From Betaproteobacteria bacterium (GTDB lineage: Bacteria; Pseudomonadota; Gammaproteobacteria; Burkholderiales; Burkholderiaceae_C), in the NCBI GenBank assembly GCA_016716535.1, contig JADJWD010000006.1:506422-570421 (forward strand): DNA of 64,000 bases, read 5' to 3'. A program made the translations under genes and the position numbers. Positions 19,601 through 28,000 of this stretch are shown here, piece after piece. Under the pieces are notes generated by a model. It made no database searches. It saw only the letters and a list, made by a program, of their open reading frames with translations, and had not been told where the DNA came from. Numbering within the stretch: the stretch's first letter is position 1; every line of letters starts with the position of its first letter.

Positions 19601-20128
19601 ACCGACACCAACCGCGTCAACGCGCTCGCGAAGGTCGAAGTGAAGGACGAGCGTGACGCGAGCAACGCCGGCAACGCGGCGATCGGCGCGCTGCGCTCAC
19701 GCGCGCACATCGTCTCGACACACGCCGACTGGCACCCGGTGCGCCCGTGGTGGCTGACCGGGCGCCTGGCCGCCAAGGTACAGCGCGACCGCTTCGAAGG
19801 CGGCGTCGACGACCGCTTCAGCGCCGCGCTGGCGGCCGGCCGCGTCGTCTGGGACCTCACCGAGAACTGGGACGTGGGCGTCCTCGCCGCGACGCAATTC
19901 GGCCGCGGCGGCGCGCGTGAACACGCCAGCGGCTTCGAGGTGGGTTACCTGCTCAGGCAGAACCTGTGGCTCTCGGCCGGCTTCAACTGGAGCGGCTTCC
20001 ACGGCGACGCCGACCTCGCCGGCTACGAATACACCCGCTCGGGCGTCTACCTGCGGCTGCGCTTCAAGTTCGACGAGAACCTGTTCAGCCGCCGCGACCC
20101 CGAGGTGAACCGGAGTCTGGATCGATGA
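16628..20128 (+). CDS. predicted outer-membrane beta-barrel protein with N-terminal Ig-like domain
   Basis: The ATG at 16628 sits four bases after a strong AGGAGGG and overlaps the DUF11 gene's stop (ATGGCTGA). The 1,166 residues comprise a long basic leader containing a REP-like repeat, a signal core (HGLLALALAAQAPLAAAQ, cleavage near 64) and an invasin/Big_1-like domain at about 120-240 (IVVEVERDAVPADGQSAVKI). A middle region contains YPVYGDASLRSFDARSGSRL and LLFGDFVTG. From about 515 to the end there are alternating aromatic/polar amphipathic strands typical of a large beta-barrel, ending YLRLRFKFDENLFSRR. It is most likely outer-membrane, and may secrete or anchor the giant protein. I know of no experimentally defined member. 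Confidence 0.75.
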   Translation: MAERRTRRLFSLSRLRVRAGVRALGMPAPSPRPSPASGRGGKTSFVHGLLALALAAQAPLAAAQTRAPAGSPADVRFTDSAATGRAGAAALHPRTAADDTAAPAVHRAREGAVDYAANAAVGRIVVEVERDAVPADGQSAVKIVLRLFDKDGRPLAGTAFATLEHSGGRILLPGARTDEFGPRRLDADRVTPGVQVKVDHGRAEFHLLAPAEAQDVRLRITAGAETVSGTVSFVPDLRPMVAAGLLEGIVSFRDKVALEPVRRGDAFEQEIRSWSRDFNGGKANAAARAAFFLKGTIRGDLLLTAAYDSDKETRARLLRDVKPDELYPVYGDASLRSFDARSGSRLYVRVDKDKSYLLFGDFVTGDGFTQPVLPGGPGSAASLGAVASLRQRSLGQVNRSATGVRLHHEAGGLVGNVFAFRDRLRQVVEEIASQGSGPYGLRNNGVLEGSEKVEVIVRDRLQPARILSVQPLVRGVDYSFEPFSGRILLATFLPALDADLNPVSLRITYEADQGGEDFWVVGADGQWRLNDTLELGGSLLTDRNPLAPYDLASGNATLRLGPRTALVVEGAESTSTVNTNPANQTTNPALAGRVGEVRGQAARIELAHEGESTEARLYAGRSSPLFNNPTAPLVGGRQELLASGGLRITPTIKLYGEARQSEDRTAGGGERQTAALGARFALSERVTLDASLTRARETIGSNGSLNLLTWPYDQTSGLTSSLASGAGGGAVGYGQQLLDPATGLPVIRDGSLPPATTSLAAGTRLASDTLRLGLGWRVNDRLSLGGEVEGDVDGERRRRVALGADLRVAERTRLYGRAEHQDGWVQLGGVSDTGASATVFSAGIDSGYIRDTQLFSEYRLRDAISGRDLQQASGVRNLWHVAEGWRVTTAFEHLRVLSGQTTPVSAASVGFDWTSHELWRASARLEHRRSGDLGSTTEDDRFATTLAQGMLARKLDRDWTLLARQYTLLTDYAARGDVLQNRVQLGVAYRDTDTNRVNALAKVEVKDERDASNAGNAAIGALRSRAHIVSTHADWHPVRPWWLTGRLAAKVQRDRFEGGVDDRFSAALAAGRVVWDLTENWDVGVLAATQFGRGGAREHASGFEVGYLLRQNLWLSAGFNWSGFHGDADLAGYEYTRSGVYLRLRFKFDENLFSRRDPEVNRSLDR
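16659..16747. repeat. REP-like inverted repeat pair inside the 5' end of a coding region
   Basis: Two 36-nt elements (16659-16694 and 16712-16747) are inverted copies of each other. Each contains CCCTCTCCCGC and its own smaller hairpin, separated by a 17-bp spacer that includes the palindrome GGCATGCC. The same core recurs at 51740-51772. Interspersed palindromes of this CCCTCTCCCGC-N2-GCGGGAGAGGG type are normally intergenic; here both are read through as residues of the leader of the barrel protein. Confidence 0.85.
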
Positions 20129-21264
20129 ATCGCCTGCCTTGCCTGCCGCACTCGCTGCGGCCGATGCCGATGCGCATCAACACGCTGGCGCTGATGCAGA
20201 TGCCGCTGTTGCTGCTGATGTCGATGCTGCTGGCACCGTCGCCAGCCGACGCGCAATCGACGCAGCTCACGCCGCCGGCGCGCCGAATCACCGATGCATC
20301 GATCCAGGCCGACCACCGCACCTACGAGGCGATGCAAGCGCGCATCAAGGGCCTCAACGACCGCGGCCGGCCGGTGCGCGACTACCACCTCAGCAAGGCG
20401 CAGTGCTGGCTCGACGTGAGCCTGCACGAGTACACGCGCAACGACCGCAGCGCCTTCCCGCAGGAAGCGCTGGCCGAAAGCGAGAAGCTCGTGGTCGCGA
20501 TGGAAGGCAACGTCGCACCGCTGCCGTTCGATACGCCGCTCGTCAACGGTGCGGCGCGCCTGCGGCTGGACCTGTGGGAGCGGCTCGCGGGCCTGAGGAG
20601 CCACCGCGGCTTCGCCTGCGCCGCCGCCAAGGCCGCCTGCGCCGAGGTCGAGCTCGTGCACGCCGGCAACGAACACAACCAGCAGCAGTGGCGGCACGCG
20701 AAACCGTACGTGCAGATCGCCGAAGACCTGCTGGCCGAGGGCGAGGCACTGGCCAACGGCTGCCTGCCGCCGGCGCCGCCGCCGGCACCCCCCGCACCGC
20801 CCGCGCCGCCGCCGGTCGTGACGCCACCGCCCCCGCCGCCGCCCCCTGCCCCACCGCCGCCCGCGTCGACGGTGCAACTCAGCGCGCACGTGCTCTTCAA
20901 CTTCGACAAACACGACGCGGCCAATATCCGCCCGTTCTCGATCGTGCAGCTCGAGCAGCTCGTCAAGAAGGCCCGGCGCGAGAATCTCGAGATCGTCGCG
21001 ATCAAGCTGAGCGGCCACGCCGACCGCCTGAACAGCACCGGCAAGGGTGACTACAACCAGCGCCTGTCGGAGCGCCGCGTCGCCACCGTGCGCGACGCGC
21101 TCGTGCGCCTGGGCGTGCCGGCTGGGGTCATCACCACCGGCGCCAGCGGCGACACCGAGCCGGTCGAAGGCTGCGAGTCGCGCTTCACGCGCCGCGCCGA
21201 CCTGCACGAGTGCCTGCTGCCGAACCGGCGCGTCGAGGTGCAGGTCGAGGCGCGCAAGCGCTAG
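20125..21264 (+). CDS. OmpA-family protein with proline-rich linker
   Basis: The 379-residue protein starts with ATGA overlapping the stop of the barrel gene. A Met/Leu-rich signal peptide (about 1-40) precedes a helical domain at about 45-210 with Cys pairs (FACAAAKAAC). A Pro-rich linker follows at about 212-248. The C-terminal OmpA-like peptidoglycan-binding domain (about 249-379) contains VLFNFDKHD, SGHADRLNSTGKGDYNQRLS and the final RRVEVQVEARKR. The OmpA domain should hold the protein to the cell wall. As third gene of the surface operon it probably couples the barrel or giant stalk protein to peptidoglycan, which is inference from context. Two cysteines in the OmpA domain (CESRFTRRADLHEC) could form a disulfide. 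Confidence 0.88.
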   Translation: MNRLPCLPHSLRPMPMRINTLALMQMPLLLLMSMLLAPSPADAQSTQLTPPARRITDASIQADHRTYEAMQARIKGLNDRGRPVRDYHLSKAQCWLDVSLHEYTRNDRSAFPQEALAESEKLVVAMEGNVAPLPFDTPLVNGAARLRLDLWERLAGLRSHRGFACAAAKAACAEVELVHAGNEHNQQQWRHAKPYVQIAEDLLAEGEALANGCLPPAPPPAPPAPPAPPPVVTPPPPPPPPAPPPPASTVQLSAHVLFNFDKHDAANIRPFSIVQLEQLVKKARRENLEIVAIKLSGHADRLNSTGKGDYNQRLSERRVATVRDALVRLGVPAGVITTGASGDTEPVEGCESRFTRRADLHECLLPNRRVEVQVEARKR

Positions 21265-21306
21265 CCGCGCACCGCGCCCACCGCGCCGCGGCGGCGCCGA
21301 GCCCCG

Positions 21307-22323
21307 CTACCCCGGCGGCGGCACGAAGCGCGCGCGGTAGGCGCCGGGCGATTCGCCGAACCAGCGCTTGCAGGCGCGAAAGAGGTTGCTCGGGTCTTCG
21401 AAGCCGAGCTGCGCGGCGACGCGCTTGATCGACGCGTCGGGCCGGCGCAGCCACAGCTGCGCCATCTCGCGCCGCGTGTCGTCCAGCACCTGGTGGAACG
21501 ACGTGCCCTCGGCCTGCAGCCGGCGCTGCAGTGTGCGGTCGCTCATCTTCAGCGCCGCGGCCACTTCTTCGCGCCGCGGCTCCTGCGCTGCCAGGCGCGT
21601 GGCCAGCACGTGGCGCACGCGCGCCGCGACGGCCGCGCCTTCGAGCCGCTGCAGCTCTTCCTGCACGAGGCGTTCGTGCAGCGCGGCGATGTGCGGCTCG
21701 TGCGCGGGCAGCGGCCGGCGCAGGTCGTCCCAGGCGAGCAGCGCGCGATTGGCCGGCGCGTCGAAAGTCATCGGGCAGCGGAACACCGCCTCGTGCACCT
21801 GCATCTCGGCCGGCCGCGGATAGACGAACTCGATGGCCAGCGGCGCGAACTCGCGTGCGCTGATCCAGTTGCAGAAGCTCAGCATCGTCAACATGCCGAA
21901 CTCCAGCCGCTGGCGCGGCACCGGGCGTTCACCGCCCAGGTGGCCGAGCGTGAACCAGCAGCCGCGCGCGCACTCCTCGAGCCCGAAGGTGGCCGCGTTG
22001 CTGACGAGGTCCATCGCCAGGCGCAGGCGCTGCAGCGCGGCGTGCAGCGTCGGGCAGGCCATCATCGCGTAGCCGGCCATGCCGAGCTTGCCGTAGGTGC
22101 CCGCGAGCGCGCGGTCCAGGCCCAGCGTGCGCTTGCCCGAGCGCGCCACCGCCTCCTCCCACAACAAGCTCACCTCGTCGATCGAGAAGCGGCCGGCGGG
22201 GTCGTCGAGGCGCCGCGGGTTGATGCCGGCGGTGGCCAACAGCGGCGCCACGGCGACACCCTCGGCCTCGAACATCGCGAGCACGCCGTGGACCCAGGCC
22301 GATGAACTGGTACGCGCGATCAC
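21307..22323 (-). CDS. AraC-family transcriptional regulator (arabinose-binding-like N-domain)
   Basis: This is a regulator of about 338 residues. The N-terminal two thirds resemble the Arabinose_bd-type sensor domain of OruR/ArgR-like AraC proteins (VHGVLAMFEAEGV, LLWEEAVARSGKRTLGLD). The C-terminal AraC double helix-turn-helix has VAAALKMSDRTLQRRLQAEG and VAAQLGFEDPSNLFRACKRW. The GTG at 22323 is preferred because GGGGAG lies ten bases upstream and the length suits the family; a GTG at 22392 is the alternative. It is divergent from the carboxylesterase lipoprotein gene 170 bp away, a common arrangement in which the AraC protein controls the esterase, but no operator was identified. Confidence 0.85.
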   Translation of the reverse strand: MIARTSSSAWVHGVLAMFEAEGVAVAPLLATAGINPRRLDDPAGRFSIDEVSLLWEEAVARSGKRTLGLDRALAGTYGKLGMAGYAMMACPTLHAALQRLRLAMDLVSNAATFGLEECARGCWFTLGHLGGERPVPRQRLEFGMLTMLSFCNWISAREFAPLAIEFVYPRPAEMQVHEAVFRCPMTFDAPANRALLAWDDLRRPLPAHEPHIAALHERLVQEELQRLEGAAVAARVRHVLATRLAAQEPRREEVAAALKMSDRTLQRRLQAEGTSFHQVLDDTRREMAQLWLRRPDASIKRVAAQLGFEDPSNLFRACKRWFGESPGAYRARFVPPPG

Positions 22324-22496
22324 GCTCGAGCGGCTCCCCTTGCCGTTGACGGTTGGCGCTGCGCGGCCAGTGAACTGGCGCGCTGCGGTCACTGTGCCGC
22401 GCGGGGCCCGTTCCTACACTTCCTGCACTTACCGCAAGCCCCTGGCCGCCCGGGCAGTAGAAGACAGGCGGCACCCCCCGCACAAGGAGACAAACC

Positions 22497-24278
22497 ATGG
22501 GCCTGCGTTCGCGCACCGGCTTTCCCCCGGCGTGGCCGGCACGAGTGATGGCCGCGGTGATCGGCGCCGCGGCGCTGCTGGCCGCCTGCGGCGGCGACGA
22601 CGACGACGAGACGCCGCCGCCCACGCTGCGCGAAACGACCTTCGGTCCGGTGCAGGGGCAGGACCTCTCGGCCAGCTCCGGCACCTACGCCTGGAAGGGC
22701 GTGCCGTACGCGAAGCCGCCGGTCGACGCGCTACGCTGGAAGGCGCCGGTCGACCCCGACGCGTGGAGCGGCACGCCGCGCCTGGCGCAGCAGTTCGCCC
22801 CGGCGTGCGTGCAGTACGGGCGCATCTACGGCCCGGGCGCGAACAACACCTACGACGCGTCGATCGCGACGACGCTGAACACCACGGTGGGCAGCGAGGA
22901 CTGCCTGTACCTCAACATCTGGCGCCCGGCCACGGCCGACGCGGCGCTGCCGGTGCTGGTGTTCATCCACGGCGGCAGCAACGTCTCGGGCTACACCGCC
23001 GACCCGGTGTACGACGGCGCGGCGCTCGCCCGCACCGCCAACGCCGTCGTCGTGACGGTCAACTACCGCCTCGGCATCTTCGGCTGGCTGAACCTGCCGC
23101 AGTTGAAGGACGGCAGCAGCGCCGCCGACGACTCGGGCAACTTCGCGACACTGGACACCATCCACGCGCTGCGCTTCGTCAACCGCAACATCGCGCGCTT
23201 CGGCGGCGACGCGGGCAACGTCACGGTGATGGGCCAGTCGGCCGGCGCGATCAACGTCTACGCGCTGCTCACCGCGCCGCAGATGGTGGGCGCCAGCCCG
23301 AAGCTGATGCACAAGGCGGTGGCGATGAGCGGCGGCTTCTCGCTGGCGACGACGCTGCCGCCGGGCAGCCTGCCGACGCTGAACCCGGCGAGCACCGCGC
23401 TCGCGCAGGGCAACGCGTTGCTGCAGCAGCAGGTGATCGCCGACGGCCTGGCCACCGACGTGACTTCGGCCAACGCCTGGATCGCCACGCAGACGCCGGC
23501 GCAGGTGGCCGCGTACCTGCGCGGCAAGACGCCGGCGACGCTGCTGACGACGCTGCTCACGCGGCTGGTGGGGTTGGGCCTCGCGGGCTCCGGGCCCATT
23601 CCCGAAGGCACGGTGGTGCCCACCGACCCGATCGCCGCCATCCGCGCCGGCAACTACCTGAAGGTGCCGGTGATCGCCAGCACCACGCGCGACGAGGCGA
23701 AGCTCTTCCCGACGTTCCTGGCGCTCGCGCCGGCGCTCGGCGGCATCAGCGGCCGGCTGGTCAACGACGCAACGCTCTTCAACACCCACTTCAACTACGA
23801 CCCGGATGCCGCGCCGACGGTGACGCTGGCGCAGTGGATCCCCGCGGCCTACCTGCCGGTGGACACGCCGGTCACCGGCTTCAACGCCCGCACCGACCTG
23901 CTGAACACGATCTTCTTCATTGCCAGCCGCAACGACATGATGGCGGCGCTGAAGACGCAGCAGGACAACGTCTGGTACTACCGCTTCGACTGGGACGAAG
24001 AGCCGGCGCCGTGGAACGACATCTACGGCGCGGCGCACGCGTTCGACCTGCCGTTCGTCTTCGGCAACTTCGGCCCGTCGCTGTTCGCCCCCATCGCCAA
24101 CAGCACCGCCAACCGGCCCGGGCGACTGGCGCTGTCGGACGCGATGATGAAGAGCCTCGGCGCCTTTGCCCGCAACGGCGACCCGAACCACACCGCGCTC
24201 GGCGTCACCTGGCCGGTGTGGCCGGCGCAGCTGCGCTTCGACGCGAGCACCACGGCGACGGCGATCACGGTGCAGTGA
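22497..24278 (+). CDS. type B carboxylesterase lipoprotein
   Basis: This 593-residue alpha/beta hydrolase carries a lipoprotein signal (LLAACGG, lipidated Cys31). Family hallmarks are SEDCLYLNIWRP, the oxyanion-hole region FIHGGSNVSGY, and the nucleophile elbow VMGQSAGAIN (Ser248); the acid and His follow in the C-terminal third. Type B carboxylesterases hydrolyse esters, here presumably at the outer membrane or in the periplasm. A ribosome binding site (AAGGAG) precedes the ATG. It lies divergent from the AraC regulator, which may sense the ester or product, and 109 bp upstream of a cytochrome c lipoprotein. The substrate is unknown. Confidence 0.9.
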   Translation: MGLRSRTGFPPAWPARVMAAVIGAAALLAACGGDDDDETPPPTLRETTFGPVQGQDLSASSGTYAWKGVPYAKPPVDALRWKAPVDPDAWSGTPRLAQQFAPACVQYGRIYGPGANNTYDASIATTLNTTVGSEDCLYLNIWRPATADAALPVLVFIHGGSNVSGYTADPVYDGAALARTANAVVVTVNYRLGIFGWLNLPQLKDGSSAADDSGNFATLDTIHALRFVNRNIARFGGDAGNVTVMGQSAGAINVYALLTAPQMVGASPKLMHKAVAMSGGFSLATTLPPGSLPTLNPASTALAQGNALLQQQVIADGLATDVTSANAWIATQTPAQVAAYLRGKTPATLLTTLLTRLVGLGLAGSGPIPEGTVVPTDPIAAIRAGNYLKVPVIASTTRDEAKLFPTFLALAPALGGISGRLVNDATLFNTHFNYDPDAAPTVTLAQWIPAAYLPVDTPVTGFNARTDLLNTIFFIASRNDMMAALKTQQDNVWYYRFDWDEEPAPWNDIYGAAHAFDLPFVFGNFGPSLFAPIANSTANRPGRLALSDAMMKSLGAFARNGDPNHTALGVTWPVWPAQLRFDASTTATAITVQ

Positions 24279-24387
24279 GCGGCAAGCGAGGGCGCCACGG
24301 CGCTGTTCACGGCGGCCATTGATCGCCGGCAACGCGGCGCCGGGCTGCGGCGGCCAGAATGCGACGCAGATGCCGGAGGCTTCGTTC

Positions 24388-24930
24388 ATGAGATTGCGCC
24401 CGATCCACGCGCCCTTTGCCACGCGCTTTGCCACGCGCTTTCCCACGTCCACCTTCACGCGGCCGGGCGCCGTGCTCGGCGCCCTGCTCGCCGCATCGAT
24501 CGCCGGCTGTGCCGTGCAGGTGGAGAACGTCCAGCCCCGGCAGGAGCTGGAAGCCGCGCGCACGCGGCCGGCGGGGTCGCTGTACGCCGGCTGGCGCGTC
24601 TACATGGACCGCTGCGCCCGTTGCCATGGCGTCGAGGCCACCGGCAGCGGCAACGCGCCGAACCTGCTCGTGCGCGTGCGCTCGCTCGGGCCGACGCAGT
24701 TCGTCAACCTGGTGCTGCGCCGCTACGAGTGGAGCCTGCCGTCGCCGCCGCCGGCCGCCGAAGGCACGGCGCGCGCCGCCGCGGTGGACGACATCGTGCA
24801 GCGCCGCGCCGGCCAGCTCGTCATGCCGGCCTGGCAGGGCGAGCCGCGTGTCACCGCGCACATCGCGGATCTCCACGCCTGGCTCGCGGCGCGCGCCGAC
24901 GGGACGGCGGGGCCGGGGCGGCCGCAGTAG
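24388..24930 (+). CDS. c-type cytochrome lipoprotein
   Basis: The 180-residue protein has a lipobox (SIAGC, Cys41) and one haem c motif, Cys76-Ala-Arg-Cys79-His80. The likely axial Met lies in QLVMPAWQG near residue 150, giving a mono-haem class I cytochrome fold. The ATG at 24388 was chosen because GGAGG sits eight bases upstream and the signal peptide starts there. It is a periplasmic or outer-membrane electron carrier of unknown partner. The signal n-region contains a 12-bp tandem repeat, and its stop codon lies inside a 24-bp direct repeat. Confidence 0.85.
   Translation: MRLRPIHAPFATRFATRFPTSTFTRPGAVLGALLAASIAGCAVQVENVQPRQELEAARTRPAGSLYAGWRVYMDRCARCHGVEATGSGNAPNLLVRVRSLGPTQFVNLVLRRYEWSLPSPPPAAEGTARAAAVDDIVQRRAGQLVMPAWQGEPRVTAHIADLHAWLAARADGTAGPGRPQ
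24415..24450 (+). repeat. 12-bp tandem repeat in the cytochrome c signal n-region
   Basis: Two exact 12-bp units (TTTGCCACGCGC) and a degenerate third (TTTCCCACGTCC) encode F-A-T-R, F-A-T-R, F-P-T-S immediately before the signal-peptide core. Confidence 0.85.
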
Positions 24931-24965
24931 CGGATGAAGTTGCGGCCGCAGTAACGGCCAAAGTC
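24918..24965. repeat. 24-bp direct repeat across the cytochrome gene stop
   Basis: Two adjacent 24-nt copies beginning GCGGCCGCAGTA (24918 and 24942) differ at a few positions. The TAG of the first copy ends the cytochrome gene, so the duplication lies at the gene's 3' border. Confidence 0.75.
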
Positions 24966-25044
24966 GTGGGCCAGGTCCGGCGCACCGGCGCCGAACCCGC
25001 GCCCTTGTCCTGCCCATGCCGGCGCGCGCAGAATCGCGCGCTTC

Positions 25045-28000
25045 ATGCCGCCCGCCCCTCGCCGGGCTCCGCCCCGCGCCGCTGACCAGCCCGCCGCTGC
25101 CGTGCGGCTGCGCCTGCTCGGGCCGCCGCAGATCACGGTTGACGCTGACGCCGATCACGCCGAATCGCGCGCGCTGCCTAACGAGCGGCGTACGCAGCTC
25201 GTCGCCTGGCTCGCGCTGAAGCGCGGCTGGGTCGGCCGGCCCGAGCTGGCCGCGCTCTTCTGGCCCGAGCACGACAGCCACCTCGCGGCAACGAACCTGC
25301 GCAAGGCGCTGCATCGCCTGCAAACGCTGCCATGGGCCGGCGGCCTGGAGAGCCAGGGCCAGGCATTGCGTTTCGCCGCCGCCACCGACGTGCACGGGTT
25401 CGAAGCGGCGTTGGCCGAAGGGCGCACCGCCGACGCGCTGGCGCTGTACCGCGGCGAGCTGCTGCAAGGTTTCGACGACCCGGCCAACGAGGCGTGGACC
25501 GAGCGGCTGCGCTTCGAACGCGATCGGCTGCAGACCGCGTGGCGCACCGCGGCGCTGGACTGGCTGGCGCGGCTCGACAGCGAAGCCGGCGATGCCGGCA
25601 ACGGCAGCATCGGCAGCGAAGCCAGCGACAGCCGTGATCGAAGCACCGGCGCCGCTGCCGCCGTGGCGCTGGCCGCGCGCCTCGTCGCCGCCGACTCGCT
25701 GGACGAAGCGGCGCTCGCCGCGCAGATGCGCGTGCTGGCGCGCAGCGGCCAGCACGGCGCCGCGCGCGCCGCGTACCGCGGTTACGTCGATCGGCTGGCG
25801 CAGGACCTCGGCGTCGAGCCCGGCGCCGCGCTGCGCGCCCTGCACGAGTCGCTGGGCGGCGCCGCGGCATCGACGAACGGCGCCATGCCCACCTCTGTCG
25901 CCACGGCCGCCGCATCCATCGCGGCCGAACCTTCCGCCGCCCCCGGCCACCGCGCACCCCCCGCGCCCTCACCCCCCGCCGACCCCGGCTTCGTCGGCCG
26001 CGCCGCCGAGCTGCAACGCATCGCCGAACTGCTGGCGCAGGACGATTGCGCCATCCTCTGCCTCGTCGGCCCCGGCGGCGTCGGCAAGACGCGGCTGGCG
26101 CAGCGCGCGATGCAGCGGATGGCCGCAGGCTTTGCCGACGGCGCCGTCTTCGTCGCGATGGAAGACGTGACGTCGCCCGCCGAGGTCGCGCCGCAACTCG
26201 CGGCCTCGCTCGGCGTGCCGCTCGGCGGGCGCGCCTCGGCGCTGGACGAAGTGCGCCAGGCGCTCGCCGCACGCCAGATGCTGCTCGTGCTCGACAACCT
26301 CGAGCAGCTCGCCGCCAACGCGGGCTGGCTCGACGACCTCGTGCGCGACGCGCCGCGGCTGAAGATCCTCGTCACCACGCGCGTGCGCCCGGTGGCGCAG
26401 CGGCCGTGGACGCTGCCGGTCGAAGGCCTGCCGTGCCCCGAGGCCGACGACGCCGACCGGCTCGAGGCCTTCGACGCGGCGCGCCTCTTCGTGCGCGCGG
26501 CGCAGCGTGTCGCGCCTTCGCTCGTGCCGGCGGCCGAGGCAGCGGCCATCGTCGACATCTGCCGCCAGCTCGAAGGCCTGCCGCTGGCGCTGGAGCTGGC
26601 CGCCGGCTTCACGCGCGTGTTGTCGTGCGCCGAGATCGCCGCCGAGCTGCGCGCCGGCACCGAGCTGCTGCGCGCCGCCGACCCGGCGCGGCCAGCGCGG
26701 CAGGCCAGCATCGAGGCGGTGTTCGAGCATAGCTGGCGCCACCTCGGCGAGACCGAGCGCGCCGCCCTCGCGCGGCTGGCGCTTTTTCGCGGCGGCTTCA
26801 CCGCGGCGGCGGCGCGCCAGGTGGCCGGTGCCTCGCCGCCGGTGCTGGCGGCGCTGGCCGACAAGTCGCTCGTGCGCAAGGACGGCGCGCGCTGCCACCT
26901 GCACCCACTGCTGCAGCAGTTCGCGCTGGCACGTCTGGGCGTCGGGCCGGCGCACGACCAAGCCGCGGCGGCGCACGCGCGCTTCTTCCTGCGTGCGCTG
27001 GCCGAGGCGCGCGGCGCGCTGGTGGCCGCGCGGCGCGAAGCGATGCACGACGCCGAGACCGAGTTCGAGAACCTGCGCGCCGCGTGGCGGCATGCGGCGC
27101 GGCACGGCGACGTGCCCGAGGCGAAGCCGGCGGCGCTGGCGCTGCTGGCCTTCTGCGACCACCGCGGCCGCTGGGCCGAAGGGCTCGCGCTGTTCGAGGA
27201 AGCCCTCGCCGGGCCGGCGGCGGCGGCCGACACACCGCTCGCCGCGACGCTCGGCGCCGCGGCGGCGCACCTCGAGTACCGGCTCGACCGCTACGCCGCG
27301 GCCGAGGCGCGCGCCCGCCATTGGCTCGAACCGGCACGCGCGTGCCACGAAGCGCCGGCCGAGATCCAGTGCAAGAAGGTGCTGGCCGCCGCCTGCCTGC
27401 GCCTGGGCCGCCTGCCCGAGGCGCGCACCTGGTACCAGAAGACGCTGGCGCGCGCCGAGGCCGACGGCGACACCTTCACCACCGCGGGCATGCTGGACAA
27501 CCTGTCGCTGATCGAGCGCCAGCTCGGCCGCCTCGACGCCGCACTCGACTTGTCGCGCCAGGCGCTCGCGCGCCACCAGGCGCTCGGCGACGCGGCCGGC
27601 GAGGCGCTGTGCCTGAACAACCAGGGCGTGCTCTTCACGCAGCGCCGCGAGCTCGACGCAGCGCGCGAGGCGCTCGTCGCCGCGCGCCAGCTCTGCCTGC
27701 GGCACGGCCTGCCGACGACGCAGGCGATGGTCGAAGTGAACCTCGCCGACATCGCCGGCAGGCAAGGCGACCTCGACGCGCTCGAGCGGCACGCGCGCTC
27801 GGCGCTGGCGATCAGCCGCGCTGGCGACGACCGGGTCACCGAGCTCGTGGCACACCAGCTGCTGATGACCGCGGCGTTGGGCCGCGGCGACCTGCCGGCG
27901 GCGCGCGCCGAACTGGTGGTGGCGACGCGGCTGGCGCTGGCCTCGGGCCGGCCTGCGCTGAAGGTGGACAACGTCGTGCTCTACGCGCGCCTGCTGGCCG

